A DNA stretch of 64,000 nucleotides from an uncultured Microbacterium sp. (lineage in GTDB: Bacteria; Actinomycetota; Actinomycetes; Actinomycetales; Microbacteriaceae): contig CAJYHN010000013.1 of NCBI GenBank assembly GCA_913774665.1, positions 310,001 through 374,000 on the forward strand, in the 5' to 3' direction. The notes under the pieces were generated by a model that searched no databases, was not told where the DNA came from, and worked only from the letters and a program-made list of their open reading frames with translations. A program made the translations under genes and the position numbers. Of the stretch, positions 40,987-49,238 are shown in pieces; the stretch's first letter is position 1; each line of letters begins with the position of its first letter.

Positions 40987-41520
40987 CTATGAGAGCGAGC
41001 CCACCGGGAGGATCATCGAGGTCGTTCCCGGGATGTCGACGAAGCCGATCGCCGCCCAGTGCGCCCGGCCGAGCCACGGGTCGATCGACTCGTCCGTGCC
41101 GCTGCGTCGCGCCCCCAGCAGCGCGATGGTGTCTCCGTCGAAGACCCGCGCGATGCTGCGCACGAGTTCGTGGCTGAGGGCTGGCGCGTCCTCGTCCCCC
41201 TCGACGTCGACGGAGGCGATGACGCAGAGGTTGTCGGTGAAGAGAGACGACTCGTCGAGCATGGAGATCAGCTCGCGATCGGCGAAGGCGGAGCCGATCG
41301 ACGTCAGGTCGTCCTCGGCATCCCCCAACTGCTCGATCCACCGCGGGTTCGCGTAGTGCACGCGGTAGACGATCGCGGCGGCTCGGCGAGGCTCCCGGAC
41401 GGACGGGTCCTCATCGGCGGATTGGATGGTGGCGCGCCAGACCTCGGGCTCGTCGTCGGTGCCGGTCGTGCGAAGCGTGAGCTGGAACGCGGTCGCACCC
41501 GGTTCGGATGGATCTGACAT
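40987..41520 (-). CDS. Hypothetical protein
   Basis: The 177-residue soluble protein begins MSDPSEPGATAFQLTLRTTG and contains EPEVWRATIQSADEDPSVRE and a negatively charged central part; no known motif is seen. The ATG at 41520 faces the AAA+ gene across 270 bp, which contain a mirrored 12-bp motif (41595 and 41710). It is 44 bp upstream of the phosphoribosyltransferase gene. Confidence 0.7.
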   Translation of the reverse strand: MSDPSEPGATAFQLTLRTTGTDDEPEVWRATIQSADEDPSVREPRRAAAIVYRVHYANPRWIEQLGDAEDDLTSIGSAFADRELISMLDESSLFTDNLCVIASVDVEGDEDAPALSHELVRSIARVFDGDTIALLGARRSGTDESIDPWLGRAHWAAIGFVDIPGTTSMILPVGSLS

Positions 41521-41594
41521 GTGGCCCCCACGGCCTGTCGGAGTGTCGGGAGGCACTCGGCTTTTCCCTGACCATAGCGAAATGCCGTCGCGCA

Positions 41595-41721
41595 CTTCTC
41601 ATCTTTCGGGCGAGGAATGCGTCGTGGTATGCGCCAGGCCGCGGCCGGGAGGCCCGGAAAGACGGGGGCTGCGCCGCGGCTTGCGCCAAAATTCGGGCAA
41701 TCCTCACACAAAGATGAGAAG
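41595..41721. promoter_or_regulatory. Mirrored 12-bp motif between divergent genes
   Basis: CTTCTCATCTTT at 41595-41606 is the exact reverse complement of AAAGATGAGAAG at 41710-41721. Read outward, each copy ends 70-75 bp upstream of the divergent start codon (41520 minus, 41791 plus). A TATGGT (minus, near 41572) and TAATGT (plus, 41726-41731) could be -10 boxes. The pair suggests one regulator acting on both genes. Confidence 0.55.
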
Positions 41722-41790
41722 ACGCTAATGTAAAACTCAGAAAGCGACCGCCCCCACGGAACGCCCCTTTTCCCCCAGGAGCCCAGCAAA

Positions 41791-42876
41791 GTGAGCAGCA
41801 CCTACATCGAAACCGGCGGACAGGTTCGGGTCTACGACTCCGCCGTCCAGGCTCACGATTCGCTCCCCCTGGGCACCTATCGGGTGCGGTACAGCATCAA
41901 GGAGGGGTTCAGCCTTCTGCGCACCGAAGACCTCGGCGTCGGGTCCGAGAAGGTGTACGGCCGCCGCGAGGCGAAGGTCGACAAGATCTTCCGCACCTAC
42001 GCGCGCTTCGAGCGCAACCTCGGCGTCATGCTCTCGGGCAACAAGGGCCAGGGCAAGTCGATGTTCCTGCGCATGCTGGCCGCGCGCGCCATCGAGAGCG
42101 GCATCCCGGTCGTGCTCGTCAGCGAGGACGCGGAGGGGATCGTCGACTTCCTCGACACTCTCGACGAGTGCCTCGTCATCTTCGACGAGTTCGAGAAGAC
42201 CTTCTCATCGGGCCGCGGACCGCTCGACGGCCCGAACCGCCAGAACCAGTTCCTGACGCTGTTCGACGGGACGTCGTCGGTCAAGCGGATCTACTGCCTC
42301 ACCGTCAACGACGTGCAGGACGTCAGCCACTACATCGTCAACCGCCCCGGTCGATTCCACTACCACATGCGATTCGACTACCCGAGCCCCGACGACGTCC
42401 GCGAATACCTCGTCGATCAGGCTCCGCTCGCCGCTGCCGCCGAGATCGAGAATGCCGCATTGTTCTCACGTCGCGTCAATCTGACCTACGACCACCTGCG
42501 CGCGATCGCCTTCGAGATGAATCACCCGGACGCCACGTTCACCGACATCGTCGAGGACCTCAACATCAAGGCGATCGAGCCGAGCACCTACCGCGTCGAG
42601 GCCACGTATTGCGACGGTTCCGTCCTCACGGACGAATCCGTCCTCAATCTGCACGAGCGCAGCGATGTCAGCCGGACGATCGAGCTGCGCAGCACGCACC
42701 GGGTGCTGTTCTTCTCGTTCGCGCCTCGCGACGTCGTCTTCGAGGACGACGGCAACATCTCCGTACCCGTCCACAAGATCGAGGCGTTGGACGAAGACGA
42801 CGAGACCCCGGAAGAGCTGCCGACGAGGATCAGCCTCACCCTCATCGGGCAGGCCAGCTACTCGTTCGATCGCTGA
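41791..42876 (+). CDS. AAA+ family ATPase of unknown partner
   Basis: The 361-residue cytoplasmic protein has Walker A GNKGQGKSMFL (83-93), Walker B LVIFDEFEKTF (128-138), a sensor-1-like IYCLTVNDVQDV and an arginine finger candidate in VNRPGRFHYHMRF. The last 100 residues are beta-rich and acidic with no recognised domain. FDEFEK and PGRFHYHMRFDYP resemble phage-type and transport AAA+ proteins. GTG at 41791 has CAGGAG 9 nt upstream. An HU-like gene lies convergent downstream. Confidence 0.8.
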   Translation: MSSTYIETGGQVRVYDSAVQAHDSLPLGTYRVRYSIKEGFSLLRTEDLGVGSEKVYGRREAKVDKIFRTYARFERNLGVMLSGNKGQGKSMFLRMLAARAIESGIPVVLVSEDAEGIVDFLDTLDECLVIFDEFEKTFSSGRGPLDGPNRQNQFLTLFDGTSSVKRIYCLTVNDVQDVSHYIVNRPGRFHYHMRFDYPSPDDVREYLVDQAPLAAAAEIENAALFSRRVNLTYDHLRAIAFEMNHPDATFTDIVEDLNIKAIEPSTYRVEATYCDGSVLTDESVLNLHERSDVSRTIELRSTHRVLFFSFAPRDVVFEDDGNISVPVHKIEALDEDDETPEELPTRISLTLIGQASYSFDR

Positions 42877-42895
42877 TCGGTGGGGACGAGCGTCG

Positions 42896-43228
42896 TCAGT
42901 CGCCGAGGTCGCGAGGGGCGGCGACCCTCTTGTTGACCTCGCGGGTCGCCGAGAACTTCAGAACGCTGTAGTCCTCGACGCGCCCGCGGTTCTCGGGGTT
43001 GTCGCGGATGTTCAGCACGACGTTGTGTCCCTTGTGCGACTGCGCGTAGAACTTGCCGAAGCCGGTCAAGGTGACACGGTTTCCGGCGTTCACGAGATCG
43101 AGGATCTCTCCGAAGATCGCCTCGTAGGCCATCTGCGTGACCGTGGGAGACAATCCGGCGCGCTTGGAGACGCGCTGGATGAACTCACGCTTGCTCACCT
43201 TGGGTTCATCGGTTCTCATGACGGGCAT
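42896..43228 (-). CDS. HU-family DNA-binding protein
   Basis: The 110-residue protein has KVSKREFIQRVSKRAGLSPT, the HU dimer core AIFGEILDLVNAGNRVTLTG, and FGKFYAQSHKGHNVVLNIRD with the DNA-binding arm beyond. The arm RDNPENRGRVEDYSVLKFSA differs from the canonical GRNPQTG signature (no Pro at the usual place), so it is an atypical HU. Convergent with the AAA+ gene. ATG at 43228 with GGGGAT upstream. Confidence 0.85.
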   Translation of the reverse strand: MPVMRTDEPKVSKREFIQRVSKRAGLSPTVTQMAYEAIFGEILDLVNAGNRVTLTGFGKFYAQSHKGHNVVLNIRDNPENRGRVEDYSVLKFSATREVNKRVAAPRDLGD

Positions 43229-43462
43229 TGCTCACCATCCCCTGCTCTGTGCTCGGTACGAACGTACGCGTCGCCGTCGCGAGGGGCGGAGGGGTTGCCT
43301 CGCCGGTCGCGACGCGCACGTCGCCGGAGTCGTCCTTCGGGAGACGACACCGGGGCAGACGGAACGGGGCGATGAAGCCTCGGCCGTCGACGGGCGATGT
43401 CACCGCGTTTCGGGTCGCGGGACGAATCGTCGTTTCTGCTCGTTTTCGCGTCGATCCTACTC

Positions 43463-43481
43463 GGTCCCGCGACGCGGGACC
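43463..43481. terminator. Terminator of the fliW operon
   Basis: The 8-bp stem GGTCCCGC / GCGGGACC has a 3-nt loop and lies 35 bp past the fliW stop. The rest of 43229-43515 holds the HU promoter; a GTACGAACGTAC dyad (43256-43267) is seen there and nothing else. Confidence 0.5.
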
Positions 43482-43515
43482 ATTGTGTGACGGAGGTGGC
43501 GTCCGCGCGCGGGGA

Positions 43516-43905
43516 TCACGCGCCCAGGCGCGCACGGAGCGGGTACGCCGACTCGTCGAAGATGACCTGGGCCCCGGCCCCCGTCTGCGCGTTGACGAGG
43601 ATGGGAGCGCGCAGGTTGACGAAGACGCCGTCGTCCGCCGGATTCGCCACGACGAACACCCGCACCTCATCGGGGGATGCGGAGATGGCGGAGAGGGATG
43701 CCGCGGCGATCGGCGGGTCGTAGGCGAGACCGCCGCGCGCGGGGTCGAGCAGGAAGAGCCGCAGGTCGTCGCTCGTGGAGCGGAGCGCGTACAGTCCGTC
43801 GGCACCGTCGATGGGCTCGAGGCGGAAGGACGTCCGGGGAGCGAGACCCGGGGGCGAGGTCTCGAAGTCGACGTCGATGCCCGCGAGGGGAGGATGGGCC
43901 GTCAT
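43516..43905 (-). CDS. fliW: Flagellar assembly factor FliW
   Basis: FliW binds flagellin and the translational repressor CsrA, coupling flagellin synthesis to filament assembly. The 129-residue protein has SFRLEPIDGADGLYALRS and the family C-terminal region VFVNLRAPILVNAQTGAGAQ. ATG at 43905 overlaps the flgL stop. It ends the flgN-flgK-flgL-fliW operon. Its partner CsrA is encoded at 46801. Confidence 0.92.
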   Translation of the reverse strand: MTAHPPLAGIDVDFETSPPGLAPRTSFRLEPIDGADGLYALRSTSDDLRLFLLDPARGGLAYDPPIAAASLSAISASPDEVRVFVVANPADDGVFVNLRAPILVNAQTGAGAQVIFDESAYPLRARLGA

Positions 43906-44789
43906 CTCACGAACTCCAACAGAGTGGTCTGCAGCGTCTTGGCGGTGACCTGCAGGGCGGACTGGTACACGAGCTCAGCCGACTGCAGCTTGATGTAGAC
44001 CTCGAGGGTGTCGACGTTCTCGACGGCCGCGCGACGCGTCTCGAGGTCGACGCCGACGCTCGCGTTGGTGGCCTGCGCGCGCTCGATCTGCGCTTGCTGT
44101 GCGCCGGTGACGCCTCTGGCCGTCACCAGCTGCTTCAGGTGCGCGTCGACGTCGGCCAGACGCGCCCCGACGTCGACGCCCGCCCGCAGGTCTGCGGCGA
44201 TGCCCTGCACCGTCGCGAAGACACTGGCGCCCCCGGCACCGAAGGCCTCCGCACCGTCGACGTCGACGCGTACCTTCTCGTTCTCGGAGACCCGACGTTC
44301 GACGGAGGATCCGGCGACCCCGGTGAAGGCGAAGGTCGCGGGGTCGAAGGCTCGACCGCTGTCATCGGTGCCGGCGAACACCGTGCGACCGAGCACCGTG
44401 GTGTTGGCCTGCGAGAGGAGCTCGCGGCTCACGCTGTCGAGTTCCGCGGCGATCGACTCGCGCGCGGCGGGGCTGAGCGCGCCGGAGTTGGCGCCCTGCG
44501 CCGTGAGGTCGCGGGCCCTGTTCAGCAGGTCGATGCTCGCTCCGAGAGCCGTGTCGGCGGTGGTCACCCAGGTGAGCGCATCGCCGATGTTGCGGGAGAA
44601 CTGAGACGCCCGAGCCTGCTCCCCGTGCACACCGAGGATGGCGGCGGCGGCCGTCGGGTCGTCGCTGGGTGCACGCAGGGCCCGCTGCGAGGTCGCCTGA
44701 TCCTGCAGGCGGGCGCGGTCGGCCAGCCCCGCCTGCAGCGTGCGCAGCGCCTGCTGATTGACGGTGCTGCTGGTGATGCGTCCGATCAC
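43902..44789 (-). CDS. flgL: Flagellar hook-filament junction protein FlgL
   Basis: The 295-residue protein has the flagellin-like N-terminus VIGRITSSTVNQQALRTLQA, a D1-type helix, and the C-terminal helix LEVYIKLQSAELVYQSALQV ... LLEFVR. It is secreted by the flagellar export machine and joins hook to filament. GTG at 44789 has CCGGAG upstream; longer readings have a Ser/Pro-rich start with no signal. Confidence 0.93.
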   Translation of the reverse strand: MIGRITSSTVNQQALRTLQAGLADRARLQDQATSQRALRAPSDDPTAAAAILGVHGEQARASQFSRNIGDALTWVTTADTALGASIDLLNRARDLTAQGANSGALSPAARESIAAELDSVSRELLSQANTTVLGRTVFAGTDDSGRAFDPATFAFTGVAGSSVERRVSENEKVRVDVDGAEAFGAGGASVFATVQGIAADLRAGVDVGARLADVDAHLKQLVTARGVTGAQQAQIERAQATNASVGVDLETRRAAVENVDTLEVYIKLQSAELVYQSALQVTAKTLQTTLLEFVR

Positions 44790-44802
44790 GGTGTCTCCGG
44801 GG

Positions 44803-46209
44803 TCAGCGGCCGACGAGGCCGACGCGGTTGATGAGGGTGTCGAGGGCCTCGTCGACGGCGGTGAGGACACGCGCCGCAGCCTGGTAGGCCGTCTGATAGG
44901 TCAGGAGGCTGATCGTCTCTTCGTCCCCGTCGACCGACGCGTGCGACTGCTGCCCCGCGATAGCGGCGATCGCCCCGCGATCGGCGGTGTCGGCTCGCTG
45001 GACGTCGCCGCCGACGGACACACCGAAAGAGGTCACGAAGCTCGCCCACTGCGTGCTGGGGCCCGTCGCGGAGGTGGCCAACCCGGCGATGCGATCCGCG
45101 ATCGAGGTGTCGAGCGCCCCGCTGCCGGGCGCCGCCAGGGCCAGCTGATCGAGGGAGGTCGGCAGGACCGTCAGCCCGAGAGCCGCCGGGCCGGTCGCGG
45201 AGAGCGCGAAGAAGTCCCCTCCGGCGGTTCCCGTCGCGGTCCGCCCCTCGCGGTGCACGTCGTTGACCGCCTGCGCGAGCGTCGCGGCCGTCGCGTTGTA
45301 GGCCTCGGCCACCCTCGCGAGGGTGCCGCCGTCGGATGCGGGCGCGAGCACGCCGATCGCCCCGCCCAGCGAACCGCCCGTGACCGCCACGGGCACGTCG
45401 GGGCGGTCGGCCCACGCCAGGCTGACACGACCGCCGTCTGCGAGGGTGCGGGGTCCCGCCACGGCGATGGTGCGGCTCGTGTCGGCGCTGACCAGGGCGT
45501 TGCCATCCACGCGGAGGGTGAGCGTGCCGTCGTCCTCGAGCCGCCCCGTCGCACCGATCATGGTGGACAGCTGCTGAGCGAGCAGATTGCGCTGGTCGAC
45601 GAGTTCGTTGGCGGAGCGTCCGGACTGCAGAGCCGATCGGACCTGCCCGTTGAGCGTCGCGATCTGACCCGCGGTCACGTTCACGACGTCGACGTCGCGA
45701 TCCACCTGACCGCGCAGGTCGGACCACTGACCGACCACGGCCTCGTACCCCGCGGCGATCTGCCCGACGAGCACGCGCGCGTTGGTGAGCACCACCTGCG
45801 CGGCCGCCGGCTTCGGGGTGTTCGCGAGGTCGGACCATCCCGACCAGAAGCGGTTCAGATTCGCCGCCAGACCGTCGGTGGTCGGCTCCGCCATCGCCGC
45901 CTCGACCTTCTGCGCCGCGGAGGATCGCGCGGACCAGAATCCGGATGCCGACAGCGCATCGCGGACGCGGGCGTCGAGGACCTCGTCACCGAGGCGCGCG
46001 ATGCCCTGCACCGACACCCCACCGCCGACCGAGAAGCCCGTCTCCCACAGGCCGGCCGTGCCGGCCGCGGTCAGGGAGGTCTGCTCGAGCCGCTGGCGGG
46101 TATAGCCCGGTGTGGTCTCGTTCGCGATGTTCTGTCCGGTCACGGTCATGCCGGCGCGAGCGGCGGCGAGGCCGGACGCGGCCACCTGGAGTCCTGCGAA
46201 GGTCGACAT
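44803..46209 (-). CDS. flgK: Flagellar hook-associated protein FlgK
   Basis: The 468-residue protein begins with the rod/hook-family motif STFAGLQVAASGLAAARAG then IANETTPGYTRQRLEQ, and ends with the C-terminal helix SLLTYQTAYQAAARVLTAVD. It is an exported junction protein. It is shorter than Enterobacteria FlgK (about 547), with a reduced central domain, as in many Gram-positives. It lies 3 bp after flgN. Confidence 0.93.
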   Translation of the reverse strand: MSTFAGLQVAASGLAAARAGMTVTGQNIANETTPGYTRQRLEQTSLTAAGTAGLWETGFSVGGGVSVQGIARLGDEVLDARVRDALSASGFWSARSSAAQKVEAAMAEPTTDGLAANLNRFWSGWSDLANTPKPAAAQVVLTNARVLVGQIAAGYEAVVGQWSDLRGQVDRDVDVVNVTAGQIATLNGQVRSALQSGRSANELVDQRNLLAQQLSTMIGATGRLEDDGTLTLRVDGNALVSADTSRTIAVAGPRTLADGGRVSLAWADRPDVPVAVTGGSLGGAIGVLAPASDGGTLARVAEAYNATAATLAQAVNDVHREGRTATGTAGGDFFALSATGPAALGLTVLPTSLDQLALAAPGSGALDTSIADRIAGLATSATGPSTQWASFVTSFGVSVGGDVQRADTADRGAIAAIAGQQSHASVDGDEETISLLTYQTAYQAAARVLTAVDEALDTLINRVGLVGR

Positions 46210-46212
46210 CTC

Positions 46213-46695
46213 TCACACCCGCACGTCGAGCAGGCGGGATCCGGCATCGGCGACGCGGGAGCCGCTCGCGGCGTACTCCCCCGTCGGCTCGCCGAGGCCG
46301 GCGATGGTCTCCTGCGTGACTCTCAGGGCCGTTCGCAGGTTCTGGTTGACCGCGCCCTTCTTCTCCGCGATCTCGGCCGCGAGGGCGGACAGGGCCTCGT
46401 GATGCGAGCCCAGGACCTCGCGCCACGCGTCGGTGGGAGCGACGTCGATGAGATCTCGCAGGGCCGTCGCCTCGGGGGCTCCCCACTCGGCGGCGACATC
46501 GAAGAAGAGCGCGTCGCGCTCGATGGTCGCCGTCGTGAGGGCCTTGGCCACGCGCTCGACCTCCACGGTGGCGTGGTGCACCCACCGGGTCCGCCCCGTC
46601 GACAGGAGCATCTCGAGCTCTTCGAGCTTGAAGAGCATGAGCTCGAGCACCTCGCGCTGACGCAGCAGATGCATGCTCAGGTCGGTAGCGGACAC
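46213..46695 (-). CDS. flgN: FlgN-type export chaperone
   Basis: The 160-residue all-helical protein (LLRQREVLELMLFKLEELEM ... ALAAEIAEKKGAVNQNLRTAL) matches FlgN, the cytosolic chaperone for FlgK and FlgL. GTG at 46695 (VSATDLSMHLLRQ) has GAGG 8 nt upstream; the GTG at 46704 has none and is less likely. It is the first gene of its operon, with the shared flagellar promoter at 46755-46785. Confidence 0.85.
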   Translation of the reverse strand: MSATDLSMHLLRQREVLELMLFKLEELEMLLSTGRTRWVHHATVEVERVAKALTTATIERDALFFDVAAEWGAPEATALRDLIDVAPTDAWREVLGSHHEALSALAAEIAEKKGAVNQNLRTALRVTQETIAGLGEPTGEYAASGSRVADAGSRLLDVRV

Positions 46696-46754
46696 GTGAG
46701 TCACCTCGTTCGGGTCGGGTCGAGTCGTGTGACGGATGCGCCCACCACGGGTCC

Positions 46755-46785
46755 GACTATCGCGACACCGCGTCGAGCGAGTAAC
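46755..46785 (-). promoter_or_regulatory. Flagellar promoter A (flgN operon)
   Basis: GTTAC (46785-46781), 17 bp, GCGATAGTC (46763-46755). It is one of four identical boxes in the cluster. The predicted start site near 46748 gives a leader of about 53 nt to flgN. Confidence 0.8.
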
Positions 46786-46800
46786 CCCGGCGTCGGCGGA

Positions 46801-47046
46801 TCAGTCGCGGACTCCCCCGCGCAGGGCGTCGAGCACCGCGCTCTCGGCGGCCGCGGATCGCGACGCCTGAACGGCATCCTGATTCTCGTTCGTGACGGCC
46901 ACGACGATCTCGCTGCGGTGGATACGGGTGTCGCGGGGAGCGTCGATGCCGATGCGCACGCCGGTCGCGGTCACCCCGAGCACCGTCACCGTCACATCGT
47001 CGCCGATCACGATGCTTTCACCCGGGCGTCGCGTGAGTACGAGCAT
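46801..47046 (-). CDS. csrA: Translational regulator CsrA
   Basis: The 81-residue RNA-binding dimer starts [20 protein letters not shown] with the TxRxxGE start typical of CsrA, followed by [19 protein letters not shown]. It represses flagellin translation and is itself sequestered by FliW. It has an atypical Ala/Ser-rich C-terminal tail of about 15 residues. It is at the end of the flhA operon and just upstream of promoter A. Confidence 0.92.
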   Translation of the reverse strand: MLVLTRRPGESIVIGDDVTVTVLGVTATGVRIGIDAPRDTRIHRSEIVVAVTNENQDAVQASRSAAAESAVLDALRGGVRD

Positions 47047-47137
47047 GAGCGTGTGGCCGCCTTCCGTGGCTGGTGCGCCGTCGGCGCCGTCCTGGGCCAG
47101 ACTACCTTTTCTTCTCGGTTACGAGCGTTCCGTGCGA

Positions 47138-49201
47138 TCAGGACGAGGGCAGCGCGACCTGTTCGGGACGGACCACGCCCACGACGTCGGTGGCGAATCC
47201 CCCGGCCGCGGCTTCGTCGTAGGACAGGATCGGCATCGCGCCCACCTGCCCCGCCAGCAGGGCGCGCACCCCCTGCCGGAGGGTGGGGGCGCACACGAGC
47301 ACCGGCTCGCCGCCCACGGGATCGACATCGGCGATCGCCCGGCGCACGCCCTCCATCACCTGCATCGTCTGGTCGGCGGTGAGCACGATCTGCGACCGCC
47401 CCTCGACGTGCCGGAGTCCCTCGAGCATCTGCTGCTCCCAGAGCGCGTCGAACATCACCACGCGCAAGCGCCCGTCGTGAGCGAACCGCGCGGAGATCGC
47501 CGGCCCGAGAGCCGCGCGCGCCGCCTCGACCAGGGCGGGGACCTCGGTCGTCGATTTGGCCCGCAGAGCCAACGCCTCGTAGATGCGACCGAGATCGTTG
47601 ATCGAGACGCGCTCGGCGAGGAGGCTCGCGAGCACGCGCTGGATGAGGGCCAGGGGAAGCAGGGCCGGCGTCAGCTCGTCCACGACGCTCGGCTGCGTCT
47701 GCTTCAGGTGATCCGTGAGCTGGCGCACGTCCTCGAGCGAGAGCAGGCGGTGGGCCTGGGCGTGCACGGTGTCGGACAGGTGCGTGATGATGACGCTGGC
47801 TCGGTCGATGACGGTGGCACCCGCCATGTCGGCGGCGTGGGACATCTCGGTGGGCACCCACTTGCCCTCGAGCCCGAAGACGGGGTCGATCACGGCGGAG
47901 CCCGGCAGGTGCTCGAGCCCGGTTCCGATCGCGAGCACGTGCTGGCGCGGGACGATGCCCCGCCCGACCTCGACGCCCGCCACGAGGATCGCGTAGGTCT
48001 CGGCCGGGAGCTCGACGTTGTCGCGCGTGCGCACCGGAGGCATGAGGGTGCCGAGCTCCAGCGCGACCTTGCGACGGAGCGATTTCACGCGGGTGAGCAG
48101 ATCCCCGGCCCCGCCCGCGGCGAGATCGACGATGTCGGGCGAGAGCGAGATCTCGAGCGCGTGAACCCTCATGGTGTCCATGAGGTCGTCGGGCCCCTCG
48201 GCGGCGGCGGCCTCGGCGACCACGCGCGCCTCGGCATCGGCCGCGTCGGCGGCCGCGCGGTCGGTGTTCGCCTTCACCCGCGAGGCGGCGAAGAGCAGCC
48301 CCGCCCCGACCGCCGCGAAGGCGAGGAACGGCATCCCGGGGATCAGCCCCATGCCGATCGCGGCCATCGCGGTGATGAGCAGGGCGGTGCGCGACTGCAT
48401 CAGCTGACGCCCGGCCGCCTGGCCGAGCTCGGCCTCGGCGTTCTCGCGGGTGACGATCATGCCCGTGGACACCGCCATCAGCAGCGCGGGGATCTGCGTC
48501 ACGAGTCCATCGCCGATGGTGAGGATGCTGTAGGTCTCGAGGGCCTTGTCGATCGCCATGCCGTGCATGGTCATGCCGATGATGATGCCGCCGACGAAAT
48601 TGATGACGAGGATGACGATGCCGGCGATCGCGTCGCCCTTGACGAACTTGCTGGCACCGTCCATCGCGCCGTAGAAATCGGCCTCGGACGCGACCTCCGC
48701 GCGGCGGGCCCGGGCCTGCTCGTCGGTGATGAGCCCGGCGTTCAGATCGGCGTCGATGGCCATCTGCTTGCCCGGCATGGCGTCGAGGGTGAAGCGCGCG
48801 CCCACCTCGGCGACGCGCTCGGCACCCTTGGTGACCACGACGAACTGGATCACGGCGAGGATCAGGAAGATGACGAAGCCGATCACGAGCGAACCGCTGA
48901 TCGTGATCTGCCCGAACGCCTGGATCACCTGACCGGCGTGCGCCTCGCTGAGCACGAGTCGGGTCGAGGCGACGTTCAACCCGAGGCGGAAGAGCGTCGC
49001 GACCAGCAGCAGGCTCGGGAAGACCGAGAAGTCCAGGGGCTTCTTCACGAACATCGCCGTGAGCAGGATGAGCAAGGCGAAGGCGATGTTCGTCACGATG
49101 AGGACGTCGAGCAGCCCCACGGGAATGGGGACGATGAGCAGCAGGATGATGCCCACCACCCCGACGGGGACGGCGCCCTTCGACAGCAACTGACCGATCA
49201 T
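47138..49201 (-). CDS. flhA: Flagellar export apparatus protein FlhA
   Basis: The 687-residue protein has about eight N-terminal membrane helices (residues 10-310), including the FHIPEP-family signature VFPSLLLVATLFRLGLNVAS, and a C-terminal cytoplasmic domain that binds chaperone-substrate complexes. AIDADLNAGLITDEQARARR and KFVKGDAIAGIVILVINF also belong to the family. ATG at 49201. It follows flhB by 37 bp. Confidence 0.95.
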   Translation of the reverse strand: MIGQLLSKGAVPVGVVGIILLLIVPIPVGLLDVLIVTNIAFALLILLTAMFVKKPLDFSVFPSLLLVATLFRLGLNVASTRLVLSEAHAGQVIQAFGQITISGSLVIGFVIFLILAVIQFVVVTKGAERVAEVGARFTLDAMPGKQMAIDADLNAGLITDEQARARRAEVASEADFYGAMDGASKFVKGDAIAGIVILVINFVGGIIIGMTMHGMAIDKALETYSILTIGDGLVTQIPALLMAVSTGMIVTRENAEAELGQAAGRQLMQSRTALLITAMAAIGMGLIPGMPFLAFAAVGAGLLFAASRVKANTDRAAADAADAEARVVAEAAAAEGPDDLMDTMRVHALEISLSPDIVDLAAGGAGDLLTRVKSLRRKVALELGTLMPPVRTRDNVELPAETYAILVAGVEVGRGIVPRQHVLAIGTGLEHLPGSAVIDPVFGLEGKWVPTEMSHAADMAGATVIDRASVIITHLSDTVHAQAHRLLSLEDVRQLTDHLKQTQPSVVDELTPALLPLALIQRVLASLLAERVSINDLGRIYEALALRAKSTTEVPALVEAARAALGPAISARFAHDGRLRVVMFDALWEQQMLEGLRHVEGRSQIVLTADQTMQVMEGVRRAIADVDPVGGEPVLVCAPTLRQGVRALLAGQVGAMPILSYDEAAAGGFATDVVGVVRPEQVALPSS

Positions 49202-49238
49202 GCGGTGCGCTTCTTTCGTGTCATGGTCTTCTCGGCTC

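Noticed and set aside
43256-43267. GTACGAACGTAC as an operator of the HU gene
   Set aside because: A 5-bp dyad is expected by chance in this composition; no further support.
44790-44870. Extended FlgL start
   Set aside because: The additional 27 residues are Ser/Pro-rich and lack a ribosome-binding site; GTG at 44789 has CCGGAG and the conserved N-terminus.
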